A stretch of 64,000 bases of DNA from Streptomyces sp. Ag109_O5-10. Lineage in GTDB: Bacteria; Actinomycetota; Actinomycetes; Streptomycetales; Streptomycetaceae. Positions 25,530 through 33,037 of this stretch are shown one piece after another. Each line of letters begins with the position of its first letter. Position 1 is the first letter of the stretch. The stretch lies in assembly GCF_900105755.1 (NCBI RefSeq), contig NZ_FNTQ01000001.1, forward strand, positions 6,076,001 through 6,140,000. Direction: 5' to 3'. Under the pieces are notes generated by a model. It ran no database searches and had not been told where the DNA came from. It worked only from the letters and a program-made list of their open reading frames with translations. Position numbers and translations under genes: made by a program.

Positions 25530-26379
25530 GGACGTCAGCAGGCTGACGGCCACCGAGCGGGGGCGGCTCGTCAAGGCGTTCCTGGAGGTCAAACGGCGGG
25601 GCGAGTACGACGAGTTCGTGCGGACGCACATCGAGTACTACACCCCGGACGGCGAGGACGGACTGCGCGCCGCCCACATGGCGCCCTCCTTCCTGCCCTG
25701 GCACCGCCGCTTCGTGCTCGACCTGGAGCAGGCCCTGCGCCGGGTCGACGGGTCGGTGACGGTGCCGTACTGGGACTGGACGAGGGACCGTTCGGCGTCC
25801 GGTGTGCCGTGGACGAAGGACCTGCTCGGCGGCAACGGCCGGCCCCGCGACCAGCAGGTGATGACCGGCCCGTTCGCCTATGCGGCGGGGCACTGGACCA
25901 TCACGGAGGGCATCACCGACGGCGAGTTCCTCGCCCGGGACCTGGGCCGGGCCCACGATCCGATCGACCTGCCCACCGGGGCCGAGCTCGACCGGGCGCT
26001 GGCCGACCCCGCCTACGACGTCCCGCCGTGGGACTCGACGGTCGCCCGGGGTTTCCGCAACCGGCTGGAGGGCTGGGGGACCGGCAGCGGCAAGGCGTCC
26101 TGGCACAACCACAACCGGGTGCACCGCTGGGTCGGCGGGGCCATGCTCGGCGGCGCCTCCGTCAACGACCCCGTCTTCTGGCTCCACCACGCCTTCCTCG
26201 ACCTCCAGTGGGAGCGCTGGAGGTCCCGGCACCGCGGGCAGCGCTACCTGCCGGCGAAGCCGCCGGGCCCGGGCGACCCGCAGCGCGACCGGATCGTCGC
26301 CCGCGGCGGGAAGCTGCCGCCGTGGGACGTCACCCCCGAGTCGCTGGAGGACGTGAGCCGGATCTACCGGTACGCCTGA
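25513..26379 (+). CDS. melC2: Tyrosinase
   Basis: A 288-residue type-3 copper enzyme that oxidises tyrosine to DOPA and DOPAquinone for melanin. Copper A ligands are His39, His55 and His64 (THIEYY, AAHMAPSF, PWHRRFVLDLE). Copper B ligands lie in WHNHNRVHRWVGG and in NDPVFWLHHAFLD. GGGGGAGACC precedes the ATG, inside the end of melC1. There is no signal peptide, consistent with export on MelC1. A bidirectional terminator follows. Confidence 0.97.
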   Translation: MAYVRKDVSRLTATERGRLVKAFLEVKRRGEYDEFVRTHIEYYTPDGEDGLRAAHMAPSFLPWHRRFVLDLEQALRRVDGSVTVPYWDWTRDRSASGVPWTKDLLGGNGRPRDQQVMTGPFAYAAGHWTITEGITDGEFLARDLGRAHDPIDLPTGAELDRALADPAYDVPPWDSTVARGFRNRLEGWGTGSGKASWHNHNRVHRWVGGAMLGGASVNDPVFWLHHAFLDLQWERWRSRHRGQRYLPAKPPGPGDPQRDRIVARGGKLPPWDVTPESLEDVSRIYRYA

Positions 26380-26396
26380 GCCGGTCCGGACACGGG

Positions 26397-26429
26397 AGGA
26401 GCCCCGGCGCCCAGGGCGCCGGGGCTCCT
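26397..26429. terminator. Bidirectional terminator between melC2 and chaplin
   Basis: A perfect 15-bp stem (AGGAGCCCCGGCGCC with its complement at 26415-26429) has a 3-base loop between convergent genes. Confidence 0.88.
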
Positions 26430-26443
26430 TGACGGGCGGCGGC

Positions 26444-26728
26444 TCAGGAGCCGTAGCCGCCGTTCTTGCCGTCACCGGCCTTGAGGTGGCCCTCGTTGCC
26501 GCAGGTGCTGCCGAACGCCGGGTTCAGCAGACCGATCACGTCGACGGTGTCGCCGCACACGTTCACCGGGATGTTGACCGGGACCTGGATGACGTTGCCG
26601 GACACCACGCCGGGCGAGCTGACGGCCTCGCCGTTGGCACCCGCGTCGGCCAGGGCCAGGCCGGCGCCGCCGATCACCACAGCGCCGGTGCCGAGGGCTA
26701 CGACGGCGGCCTTCGCGATGCGAGACAT
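26444..26728 (-). CDS. Short chaplin with C-terminal extension
   Basis: A 94-residue chaplin. The signal peptide is MSRIAKAAVVALGTGAVVIG (cleavage after about ALA). The chaplin domain holds SPGVVSGNVIQVPVNIPV and CGDTVDVIGLLNPAFGSTC, with both cysteines. Unlike the other two, it continues with a 15-residue Gly/Lys tail (EGHLKAGDGKNGGYGS). AAGGAG precedes the ATG. By position next to melC2 it resembles chpG of S. coelicolor. Confidence 0.93.
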   Translation of the reverse strand: MSRIAKAAVVALGTGAVVIGGAGLALADAGANGEAVSSPGVVSGNVIQVPVNIPVNVCGDTVDVIGLLNPAFGSTCGNEGHLKAGDGKNGGYGS

Positions 26729-26850
26729 CACGTTCTCCTTCTTGTTGCTCGGGGAGTGCGGCGGCAGGACCAGCCGCCGCACTCCCCGTTCAACGCCCCG
26801 ACCTGCGGCTGGTCACGCCGATCAGCGGACGATCACTCCAAGGGCCGGAG

Positions 26851-27822
26851 TCAGGACACCCCCCGAGGCAGCCGCCGTACCGGGGCGCCCGCCAGGAAGG
26901 CCCGGATGTTCTCCACGGCCTGGCCGTAGTAGGTCGTGTAGTTGGCGTAGGAGACGTAACCGAGGTGGGGCGTGGCCAGCAGCCGGGGCGCGGTGCGCAT
27001 CGGGTGGCCGGCGGGCAGCGGCTCGGTGTCGAAGACGTCGACGCCGGCGCCCGCGATCCGGCCCTCGTGCAGCGCGGCGAGCAGCGCGTCCTGGTCCACG
27101 ATGGCCGCGCGGGAGGTGTTGACGAGGTAGGCGGTGGGCTTGAGGAGGGCGAGTTCGGCGGCGCCGAGCAGCCCCCGGGTGCGGTCGCCGAGCGCCAGGT
27201 GGACGGAGACGAAGTCGCTGGTGGCGAGCAGGTCCTCCTTGCTCGGCGCGAGGCCGACGCCGACCTCCTCGGCGCGCTCCTTGCTGAGGTTCTGGCTCCA
27301 GGCGCTGACGTGCATGCCGAAGGCGAGCCCGACCCGCGCGACCTTGCTGCCGATCTTCCCCAGGCCGAGCAGCCCGAGCCGGCGCCCGTGCAGATCGGCG
27401 CCGACGGTGGACTGCCAGGGCCCGCCGTCCCGCAGCGCCGCGCTCTCCTGGACCAGCCCCCGGGCCAGCCCGAGCAGCAGCGCCCAGGTCAGCTCGACCG
27501 GCGGCGTCGAGGAACTCTCCGTCCCGCACACCGTGATCCCGCGCGCCTCGGCGGCCGCGTAGTCGATGACGCTGTTGCGCATCCCGGAGGCGATCAGGAG
27601 CCGCAGCCGGGGCAGCCGCCCGAGCACCGAGGCGGGAAAGGCGACGCGCTCGCGCAGGGTGACCACGATGTCGAAGCCGGCGAGAGCCGCGACGAGTCCG
27701 TCCTCGTCCCCGGGATGCTCCCGCAGCGACACCACCTCGACCTGACCGGCGAGCGAGGCCCAGTCCCCGAACTCCCCGCCAACGCCTTGAAAGTCGTCAA
27801 TCACAGCACAACGAAGACCCAT
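26851..27822 (-). CDS. D-isomer 2-hydroxyacid dehydrogenase family
   Basis: A 323-residue NAD-dependent dehydrogenase. The Rossmann motif GLLGLGKIGSKVARVGLAFGM lies near residues 150-170. The catalytic triad is visible as Arg in NTSRAAIVD, Glu in DVFDTEPLPAGHP and His in TPHLGYVS. It reduces 2-oxo acids to D-2-hydroxy acids or the reverse; phosphoglycerate dehydrogenase-like proteins share the fold. The ATG at 27822 is chosen over an upstream extension that crosses a repeat element. It marks the right border of the conserved surface locus. Confidence 0.87.
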   Translation of the reverse strand: MGLRCAVIDDFQGVGGEFGDWASLAGQVEVVSLREHPGDEDGLVAALAGFDIVVTLRERVAFPASVLGRLPRLRLLIASGMRNSVIDYAAAEARGITVCGTESSSTPPVELTWALLLGLARGLVQESAALRDGGPWQSTVGADLHGRRLGLLGLGKIGSKVARVGLAFGMHVSAWSQNLSKERAEEVGVGLAPSKEDLLATSDFVSVHLALGDRTRGLLGAAELALLKPTAYLVNTSRAAIVDQDALLAALHEGRIAGAGVDVFDTEPLPAGHPMRTAPRLLATPHLGYVSYANYTTYYGQAVENIRAFLAGAPVRRLPRGVS

Positions 27823-27857
27823 TGCCTCACCGTACCGGCGACTCCGACGCGCCCCGG

Positions 27858-27914
27858 CAGGGGCGCTGGGGGTACCCCCGGCCGAAGGCCGGCGGAGGAA
27901 CTGCGCGGCCGGCC
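27858..27914. repeat. Streptomyces GC palindromic repeat
   Basis: This contains GGGGCGCTGGGGGTACCCCC, GGCCGAAGGCC and GGAGGAACTGCGCGGCC, the same modules as at 3185 and 48462. It lies upstream of the dehydrogenase start on the border between the surface locus and the polyketide cluster. Confidence 0.75.
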
Positions 27915-27988
27915 GAAGACCACCCGCGGCCGCCCGACAACTGGTCCCGGCACCCCCGTTGGCGCACAGCACGGCACCGCACGAAAAA

Positions 27989-28041
27989 GCCGCCCCTGAT
28001 CAGGGCGGCGCAAAGGGGTCCGGTGGGTGGGGCCACCGGAC
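27989..28041. terminator. Two adjacent hairpins at the left edge of the polyketide cluster
   Basis: GCCGCCC-N7-GGGCGGC and then GTCCGGTGG-N6-CCACCGGAC follow each other downstream of the leftward epimerase gene and probably terminate its transcription. Confidence 0.7.
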
Positions 28042-28075
28042 CCGGTACCGGGCGCAGCGGGTGCCGGGCGGAACG

Positions 28076-29005
28076 TCAGTTCGTCGCAAGGATGGAGCGG
28101 TACCACGGTTCGGCCAGGCCGAACCACGTCTCGAAGCCACCCCCCGGCCGCTGACCGAGATCCGCCCAGAGCGCGTCGGCCGCGAAGAAGTGGTCCGTCG
28201 TGAGGATGTCGAGCGTGCCCTGCGGAACCCCCTTCGCCGCGAGGATCGCCTTGGCCCCCTCGACGGTGAGGTTGTCACGCGGCCAGTCGATCCCCGCACA
28301 CCCGGCGACCGCCCGCAGCGCACTGCCCACGGTGACCGGCGCCGGATCCGCGGCGTGGTACACCCGCGAGGTCAGGACCCCGTCCGGCGCCAGCGCGGTC
28401 GCGACCAGCAGCCGGGCCAGGTCCGGCGCGCCGATGACCGACGCCCGTGACAGCCAGCCGGCCACCACTCCCGGCAGGGCCCGCAGCAGCCGTGCCAGGG
28501 TCGGGCCGACCCACAGGTCCCCCACTCCGAAGACCAGATGGGGCCGGAGCACCACGCCGCCGGCCGAGAGGACCGCGTCCTCCGCCGCCGCGCGGGTGCG
28601 GGAGGTGACGGAGCCCGGATTGCGGGTGAGCTCCTCGGGCCGGAGGCCGCGGAAGGTGCCGCGGCCGTACACCGAGGCCGTGCTGAGCTGGACGATCCGG
28701 CGCACTCCGGCCCGCCGCGCCTCGGCGACCAGCGCGGCCGTGCCGCGTGCGTTGACCGCCTCGTTGGCCGCGGCGCTGCCGCCTATCTGTGCCGCGCAGT
28801 GCAGGAGCACGTCGACCCCGTCGCACACCCCGCGCAGCGAGCGGGGGTCGGTGAGGTCGGCGTGCACGGTCCGGGCCCCTGAGCAGGACCGCGGCAGGGA
28901 CCGGCGGTGGCTCATGAGCCTGAGGTCGGCCCGCCGGCGCTGTGCCTCGCGCGTCACGTGGGCCCCGACGAACCCGGACGCGCCGGTGATGAGAAGGATG
29001 GACAC
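28076..29005 (-). CDS. NAD-dependent epimerase/dehydratase-like protein
   Basis: A 309-residue extended-SDR protein with N-terminal TGASGFVGAHV (NAD site), the Ser motif LSTASVYGRG, and LRPHLVFGVGD. At the place where YxxxK should follow the Ser motif the sequence reads SVTSRTRAAAEDAV, so the catalytic Tyr and Lys seem replaced. The start is GTG with GGGAG upstream. It lies 27 bp after the AfsA-like gene in the same direction, so a role in making or modifying the butyrolactone signal is plausible; a non-catalytic or altered mechanism is possible. Confidence 0.75.
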   Translation of the reverse strand: MSILLITGASGFVGAHVTREAQRRRADLRLMSHRRSLPRSCSGARTVHADLTDPRSLRGVCDGVDVLLHCAAQIGGSAAANEAVNARGTAALVAEARRAGVRRIVQLSTASVYGRGTFRGLRPEELTRNPGSVTSRTRAAAEDAVLSAGGVVLRPHLVFGVGDLWVGPTLARLLRALPGVVAGWLSRASVIGAPDLARLLVATALAPDGVLTSRVYHAADPAPVTVGSALRAVAGCAGIDWPRDNLTVEGAKAILAAKGVPQGTLDILTTDHFFAADALWADLGQRPGGGFETWFGLAEPWYRSILATN

Positions 29006-29032
29006 GGGGAGACTCCCGGGAAGCGGTCGCGG

Positions 29033-29989
29033 TCAGCGGACACGGGGCCGCAGGAGGAGTTCGGCGGTGAAGACCGTCTCCTGCCGCTGGCTGCCGCGCA
29101 CCCGCACCAGCAGGTCGCCGCGGTCGCCGTGGGGTTCGGGGTCGGCCGTGATCCAGCAGGGCGCGTCGAGTTCGGCGTACCGCGTGAACTCGCTGCGCGT
29201 GCCGAGCAGCAGGGCGCAGGGTGCCCCGGTGCGGGCGTGCGCGGCCTGCCGGGCGGCCTCCAGGAGGAACATGCCGGGTATGTGGTCGACCGGGTGGTCG
29301 AAGTAGGTCGGGTGCGCGGTGTCGACCCGTAGTTCCCATCTGCCCCGGGTGCCCGGCGCGGGTTCGCACAGGGCGACGTGCCGCGCGGTGGCGTGACCCA
29401 CGGCGGCCGGGTCGAGGGCCGGCGGCGGGGTGCGGTCGGTGCTGGTGGGGCGCTCCCCGCGCATGCGCCGGTACACGTCCGGGCTCATGCAGCGGAACGC
29501 GGCCGAGGCGGTGGCGCGGGCCCCGTTCTCCCGGACCACGGTCACGTCGTAGCGCATCTCCCGCAGCCGGCCGGCGCGGCGGACGACGTCCCGGCAGACC
29601 GCGTGCATCTCGACGTCGGTGGGGACCGCGTCCGCGACGAGCAGGTCGGGCTCGGCGGTCACGGACATGTCAGACATGAGGAACTGGTAGCCGAACGGCA
29701 CGTCGAACTCGGCGTGGGCGAGCAGGGATCCGATCTGGCGGATCGACTCGATCAGCAGCATCGGGTCCTGGTATCCGCCGTCGGGGGCGAACAGCGCGTG
29801 GCTGCGCGGCCATTGGGCCCGGACGACGAAGCCGTCGAAGCCGTCGGCGCCCGGGGACTCGTCGCGCTCCCAGCCGGTGAGCAGGACTTCGGAGACCGCC
29901 GCGCGGTGGACGTACTCACGCGGCACAGTGGTGGTCAGTCCGGGAAGCAGGGGCTTCGGGGCGATGGCCCGGTCGGTGAGGTGCGGCAT
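29033..29989 (-). CDS. AfsA/ScbA-type gamma-butyrolactone synthase
   Basis: A 318-residue protein with two A-factor hotdog repeats. It contains VPREYVHRAAVSEVLLTGW at the start and DHPVDHIPGMFLLEAARQAAHARTG in the second repeat, both typical of AfsA. It condenses a beta-ketoacyl chain with dihydroxyacetone phosphate, the committed step to a gamma-butyrolactone or related signal. The ATG at 29989 is chosen because ACAGGAG lies just upstream. Its promoter spacer carries a butyrolactone-receptor operator (30086). Together with the receptor genes at 31434 and 32054 it forms a complete signal system. Confidence 0.92.
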   Translation of the reverse strand: MPHLTDRAIAPKPLLPGLTTTVPREYVHRAAVSEVLLTGWERDESPGADGFDGFVVRAQWPRSHALFAPDGGYQDPMLLIESIRQIGSLLAHAEFDVPFGYQFLMSDMSVTAEPDLLVADAVPTDVEMHAVCRDVVRRAGRLREMRYDVTVVRENGARATASAAFRCMSPDVYRRMRGERPTSTDRTPPPALDPAAVGHATARHVALCEPAPGTRGRWELRVDTAHPTYFDHPVDHIPGMFLLEAARQAAHARTGAPCALLLGTRSEFTRYAELDAPCWITADPEPHGDRGDLLVRVRGSQRQETVFTAELLLRPRVR

Positions 29990-30079
29990 GTGCAGCGCTC
30001 CTGTGTCGGTGTGACGGGAAGGAGGGGGCAACAAGCCGTACGCCGGCTGTCACCCCCCGTGGCCGACGTTCTGCCCCAC

Positions 30080-30110
30080 AAGATACAGACAGGTCGGTCC
30101 GGTTCTGCAA
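30080..30110 (-). promoter_or_regulatory. afsA-like gene promoter with receptor operator in spacer
   Basis: Reading leftward, TTGCAG (30110-30105) and TATCTT (30085-30080) are 19 bp apart. The spacer holds CCGACCTGTCTG (complement of 30086-30097), one mismatch away from the palindrome seen at 30379, 31390 and 32863. A receptor bound here would sit between -35 and -10 and repress signal synthesis. Confidence 0.7.
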
Positions 30111-30193
30111 GAGGCGAAGCGATTTCTTGGGCGAGTCGGGATGCCTTGAGGGCTTGCCATCGATGTCAACGGTCCGATATGTCGGCATTGTAA

Positions 30194-30225
30194 CCATGAA
30201 ACGTACAAGGTTGTATGGTTCATGG
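30194..30225. promoter_or_regulatory. 32-bp near-perfect palindrome, second-TetR operator candidate (site A)
   Basis: CCATGAA at one end and TTCATGG at the other enclose a core of ACGTACAAGG and TTGTATGG. Only a few of the 16 base pairs mismatch. Its complement shares 20 of 24 positions with 32721-32744, just upstream of the TetR gene at 32054. It lies between the divergent afsA-like and response-regulator genes. Confidence 0.7.
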
Positions 30226-30370
30226 AAGATGTATGACCCTTGGCCAAGTCTTTCCGTGGGGCGACTTAACGGAGTCTGACCTCCCACTTGTCCGGTATTC
30301 CGACGAAATCGCAGCTCAAGATAGGGGTGTTAAGGGGTGGCGCGAGCGGCGCGCCTCTGGCTCGGGGCAG

Positions 30371-30401
30371 TTGACAATCAGACAAGTCTGTTTGGTACGG
30401 T
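30371..30401 (+). promoter_or_regulatory. Response-regulator promoter with receptor operator in spacer
   Basis: TTGACA (30371-30376) and TACGGT (30396-30401) are 19 bp apart. The perfect palindrome CAGAC-AA-GTCTG (30379-30390) fills the spacer. This is the same layout as the afsA-like promoter on the other strand. Confidence 0.75.
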
Positions 30402-30454
30402 CTGGTCGTGAACCCGCAGTCCGAGATGACGTGGATGTGCCTCAGGGGGAGCAG

Positions 30455-31276
30455 ATGAAGCGCCAGTACGCGGACCTCGTGGCGCCGTCGCCGCGCCGCC
30501 ACCGCTCGCACGGCCCGCTCGTCCCGGCCGGTCACCCGGCCGGCCACTCGGCAGCGCACCCGGCCCACCGGGCCCCCGCGTACGGCGCGCCCCGCGCGGG
30601 CGCGCTGCACGTCCTGGTCGTCGAGAACGACCCACGGGCCGCCGACCCCCTCCTGCAGGGGCTGGCCCGGCACGGCTACGCCACCCACGGCGCGACCACC
30701 GGCGCCCAGGCGCTGCGCGCCCACCGGGAGGCCGACCTGGTCCTGCTCGACCTCGACCTGCCCGACCTCGACGGCCTGGAGGTGTGCCGCGGCATCCGGG
30801 CGGTCAGCGACCTGCCGATCATCGCCGTGACCGCACGCGGCTCGGAACTCGACTGCGTGCTCTGCCTGCAGGCCGGTTCGGACGACTACCTCGTCAGGCC
30901 GTACGGCTTCCGGGAGCTGCTGGCCCGGATGGAGGCGGTACTGCGCCGGGTGGGGGTCCGGCCGGCGGACGAGCCGGCGGCCGGCCGGGTCGTCACCCAC
31001 GGGCCGCTGCGCATCGATCCGGGCGCCCGCACGGCCGTCCTCGACGGGCGGCCCCTCGACCTGACCCGCAAGGAGTTCGACCTCCTGCACCTGCTGGCCT
31101 CGCAGCCCGGCACGGTGATCCCGCGCCGCCAGATCATGGCCCAGGTGTGGGACGACGCGTGGTCGCCGCGCGGCCGCACGGTCGACACCCACGTGGGCAC
31201 CCTGCGCGGCAAACTGGGCTCCAGTGCCTGGATCGTCACCGTCCGGGGGGTCGGCTTCCGGATCGGCAGTCCCTAG
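30455..31276 (+). CDS. Atypical OmpR-family response regulator (JadR1 type)
   Basis: The 273-residue activator has a receiver domain (about 51-163) and an OmpR winged-helix DNA-binding domain (about 175-272, ending TVRGVGFRIGSP). Phospho-acceptor position Asp99 is kept (LVLLDLDLPDLDG). The acidic pair is changed to EN at 57-58 and the invariant Lys before Pro is Arg148 (LVRPYGF), so normal phosphorylation is doubtful, as in JadR1-like regulators that bind end products. A 50-residue His/Pro-rich N-terminal tail precedes the receiver. GGGGGAGCAG precedes the ATG at 30455. No sensor kinase lies nearby. Likely the pathway-specific activator. Confidence 0.88.
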   Translation: MKRQYADLVAPSPRRHRSHGPLVPAGHPAGHSAAHPAHRAPAYGAPRAGALHVLVVENDPRAADPLLQGLARHGYATHGATTGAQALRAHREADLVLLDLDLPDLDGLEVCRGIRAVSDLPIIAVTARGSELDCVLCLQAGSDDYLVRPYGFRELLARMEAVLRRVGVRPADEPAAGRVVTHGPLRIDPGARTAVLDGRPLDLTRKEFDLLHLLASQPGTVIPRRQIMAQVWDDAWSPRGRTVDTHVGTLRGKLGSSAWIVTVRGVGFRIGSP

Positions 31277-31382
31277 CCCTCTCCCGCGTTATCCCAGCTC
31301 ACGTCCGATTCCGGCGCACGGCTCGGGAACCGCTTGCCGACAACTCCCGCCGCGGTACTGACCGTGAGCCGCCTGTGCGGCT

Positions 31383-31408
31383 TACGATACAGACCAGTCT
31401 GTTGAATT
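31383..31408 (+). promoter_or_regulatory. Receptor gene promoter with autoregulatory operator
   Basis: A -10-like TACGAT (31383-31388) is followed at once by the palindrome CAGAC-CA-GTCTG (31390-31401), so the operator covers the transcription start. This fits autorepression of the receptor gene starting at 31434. Confidence 0.7.
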
Positions 31409-31433
31409 CAGCGGGAGAGCGTAAGGATCTGGC

Positions 31434-32042
31434 ATGGCTCAGCAGGAACGCGGCAAGCGGTCACGGCGGTCGATCCTGGAGGCGGCGGCCCAGGTCTTCG
31501 ACGAGCGCGGCTACGACGCCGCCAGCACCAACGAGATCCTGGCCCGCACCGGACTCACCCGGGGGTCCCTCTATCACCACTTCCCCTCCAAGGAAGCCAT
31601 CGCGCTGGCCCTGGTGCAGGCCCACGCCGAGGCCCTGCAAGTGCCCGAACGGCCGATCAGGCTGCAGTCGGTGATCGACCTGACCCTGGAGTTCGCCCGG
31701 CGCCTGCAGCACGACGCGGTGCTGCGCGCGAGCGTGCGGCTGACGACGGAGCAGACGTCGTTCGACTGCCCGCCGCAGACCACCTACGAACAGTCCATGG
31801 ACACCATCCTGACGCTGCTCCAGGAGGCCGAGAAGCGGGACGAGATCCTGCCGGGGGTGGACGTGCGCGAGGTGGCCTCGCTGGTCGTCGGCTCGTTCAC
31901 CGGTCTGCAGATCATGTCCCAGGCCTACACCGGCCGCGCCGACCTGCCCGAACGCACCAGCGTCCTGTGGAAGTTCCTGCTGCCGGGACTCGCCACGCCG
32001 GGCCTGGTCGGGCGGCTGCGCACGACGCCGCCCGAGGAGTGA
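31434..32042 (+). CDS. Gamma-butyrolactone receptor, TetR family (ScbR/ArpA type)
   Basis: A 202-residue repressor. The N-terminal HTH (ILEAAAQVFDERGYDAASTNEILARTGLTRGSLYHHFPSKEAIA, quoted here as AAAQVFDERGYDAAST and LTRGSLYHHFPSKEA) is that of butyrolactone receptors. The all-helical ligand domain follows, with SVRLTTEQTSFDCPP and GLQIMSQAYTGRADL in the typical places. AAGGATCTGGC precedes the ATG. It should release its operators when the AfsA-derived signal binds. Four matching operators lie in the window. Confidence 0.9.
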   Translation: MAQQERGKRSRRSILEAAAQVFDERGYDAASTNEILARTGLTRGSLYHHFPSKEAIALALVQAHAEALQVPERPIRLQSVIDLTLEFARRLQHDAVLRASVRLTTEQTSFDCPPQTTYEQSMDTILTLLQEAEKRDEILPGVDVREVASLVVGSFTGLQIMSQAYTGRADLPERTSVLWKFLLPGLATPGLVGRLRTTPPEE

Positions 32043-32053
32043 CCGGCCCGCCC

Positions 32054-32638
32054 TCAGATCCTGCGCTCGCCGCCCCGGCCCGGCGGCAGGTCCCGGTCGA
32101 ACAGCGGGCGCAGCAGCCGCCACAGGCGCTGGGTGATCTCGCCGTCCCACCAGCCCGGGTCGGTGTGCCCGAGGGCCTCGACGCCCGCGGCCATCACCAC
32201 CGCCAGGTCGGCGAGGTCCCCGGCCTGCTCCGCGGACTCCTTCTGTGCCTCCGTCACCCGCTCGTGGACCGCGGCGAGCAGGTCGTCGCGCAGCCGGGGC
32301 GGTCCGGCCGAGCCGTCCGCGGCCAGCTGCATGCCCGCCCGGACGACCTTCTCGGTGCGCATGGCCTCGCCGAGCGCGAACAGGAAGCGCTTGGGCGCGT
32401 CCGCCGCCGGCCCCGCGAAGGCCTCCTCGGTCAGCGCCTCCACCCGCGCTCTCGCCTCCTCGTACACGGCCGCGGTCAGCGCGGTGGTGGAGGCGAAGTG
32501 GTGGTAGAGCGCCCCCCGGCTGACCCCGGCTCGGCGGCAGATGTTGACCAGTCCCGCGTCGGACAGCCGACCGTCCGCGATGAGCTCGGCGGTGGCATGG
32601 ACGAGAGCCTGACGCGTGTGCTCGGATCGCGCCTGCAT
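32054..32638 (-). CDS. TetR regulator, pseudo-butyrolactone-receptor type
   Basis: A regulator of about 194 residues with the N-terminal pattern MQARSEHTRQALVHATAELI and HTH VNICRRAGVSRGALYHHFASTTAL. The ligand domain is looser than in the receptor at 31434, as in ScbR2/JadR2 pseudo-receptors that often bind antibiotics instead of butyrolactones. The ATG at 32638 fits the family start; an in-frame ATG at 32698 would add 20 residues without family likeness. It is convergent with the receptor gene. A matching operator (site B) lies upstream. Confidence 0.85.
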   Translation of the reverse strand: MQARSEHTRQALVHATAELIADGRLSDAGLVNICRRAGVSRGALYHHFASTTALTAAVYEEARARVEALTEEAFAGPAADAPKRFLFALGEAMRTEKVVRAGMQLAADGSAGPPRLRDDLLAAVHERVTEAQKESAEQAGDLADLAVVMAAGVEALGHTDPGWWDGEITQRLWRLLRPLFDRDLPPGRGGERRI

Positions 32639-32720
32639 CAGGTCGTACCCGCCTTCCCTGCCAGCAGTGTGCCCGGTACGTGCACGCGCTGCGGGCATCG
32701 GTACCAATGGTGGTAAGAAT

Positions 32721-32744
32721 CATACAACCATGCCTGTTTCATGG
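32721..32744. promoter_or_regulatory. Second-TetR operator candidate (site B)
   Basis: CATACAACC followed by ATGCCTGTTTCATGG agrees at 20 of 24 positions with the complement of site A (30194-30225). It lies 83 bp upstream of the TetR start at 32638, placing it at the promoter of that gene. Confidence 0.68.
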
Positions 32745-32862
32745 GAGGACCCCGGCGGTGGCCTACCTCCGCATGATCTCCACACGATCCCAACTTCCCT
32801 GGCGGCAGGGGTGGGTGTCCGGAAACATGCGCGGTGAGCGACGTCCCGAATGCGTCCTCAAT

Positions 32863-32874
32863 CAGACAGGTCTG
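32863..32874. promoter_or_regulatory. Butyrolactone-receptor operator, fourth copy
   Basis: CAGAC-AG-GTCTG is a perfect 5+2+5 palindrome, flanked by AT on the left and TTTGTAA on the right as at 30379. It lies in the divergent region between the TetR gene (leftward) and the gene at 33038, 39 bp upstream of the TTGACAC repeats. Confidence 0.75.
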
Positions 32875-32901
32875 TTTGTAAAAGAGTGCGAATCCGGCCA
32901 G

Positions 32902-32944
32902 TTGACACAGGGTTGACACTCCGCTGACAGAGCTGCGGAGGATT
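32902..32944 (+). promoter_or_regulatory. Heptamer direct repeats TTGACAC/TTGACAC/CTGACAG, SARP-box-like
   Basis: Three heptamers start at 32902, 32913 and 32924, an exact 11-bp period with 4-bp spacers. Eight bp after the third lies AGGATT as a possible -10. SARP-type and OmpR-type winged-helix activators bind this layout. The target would be the gene at 33038. The likely binder in the window is the response regulator at 30455; no SARP gene is present. Confidence 0.6.
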
Positions 32945-33037
32945 GTGGGAAGCCTGAACCGCCGTGCGTTGAAGCGGCCGCCCGCCCCCGTGAGACTGGA
33001 CGCAGTTCCACACGGACCGAGGATTCGGGGGATCCGA

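Noticed and set aside
32639-32707. N-terminal extension of the TetR gene from TTG 32707 or ATG 32698
   Set aside because: The added residues have no likeness to receptor N-termini, and the ATG at 32638 matches the family start. It cannot be fully excluded without start mapping.
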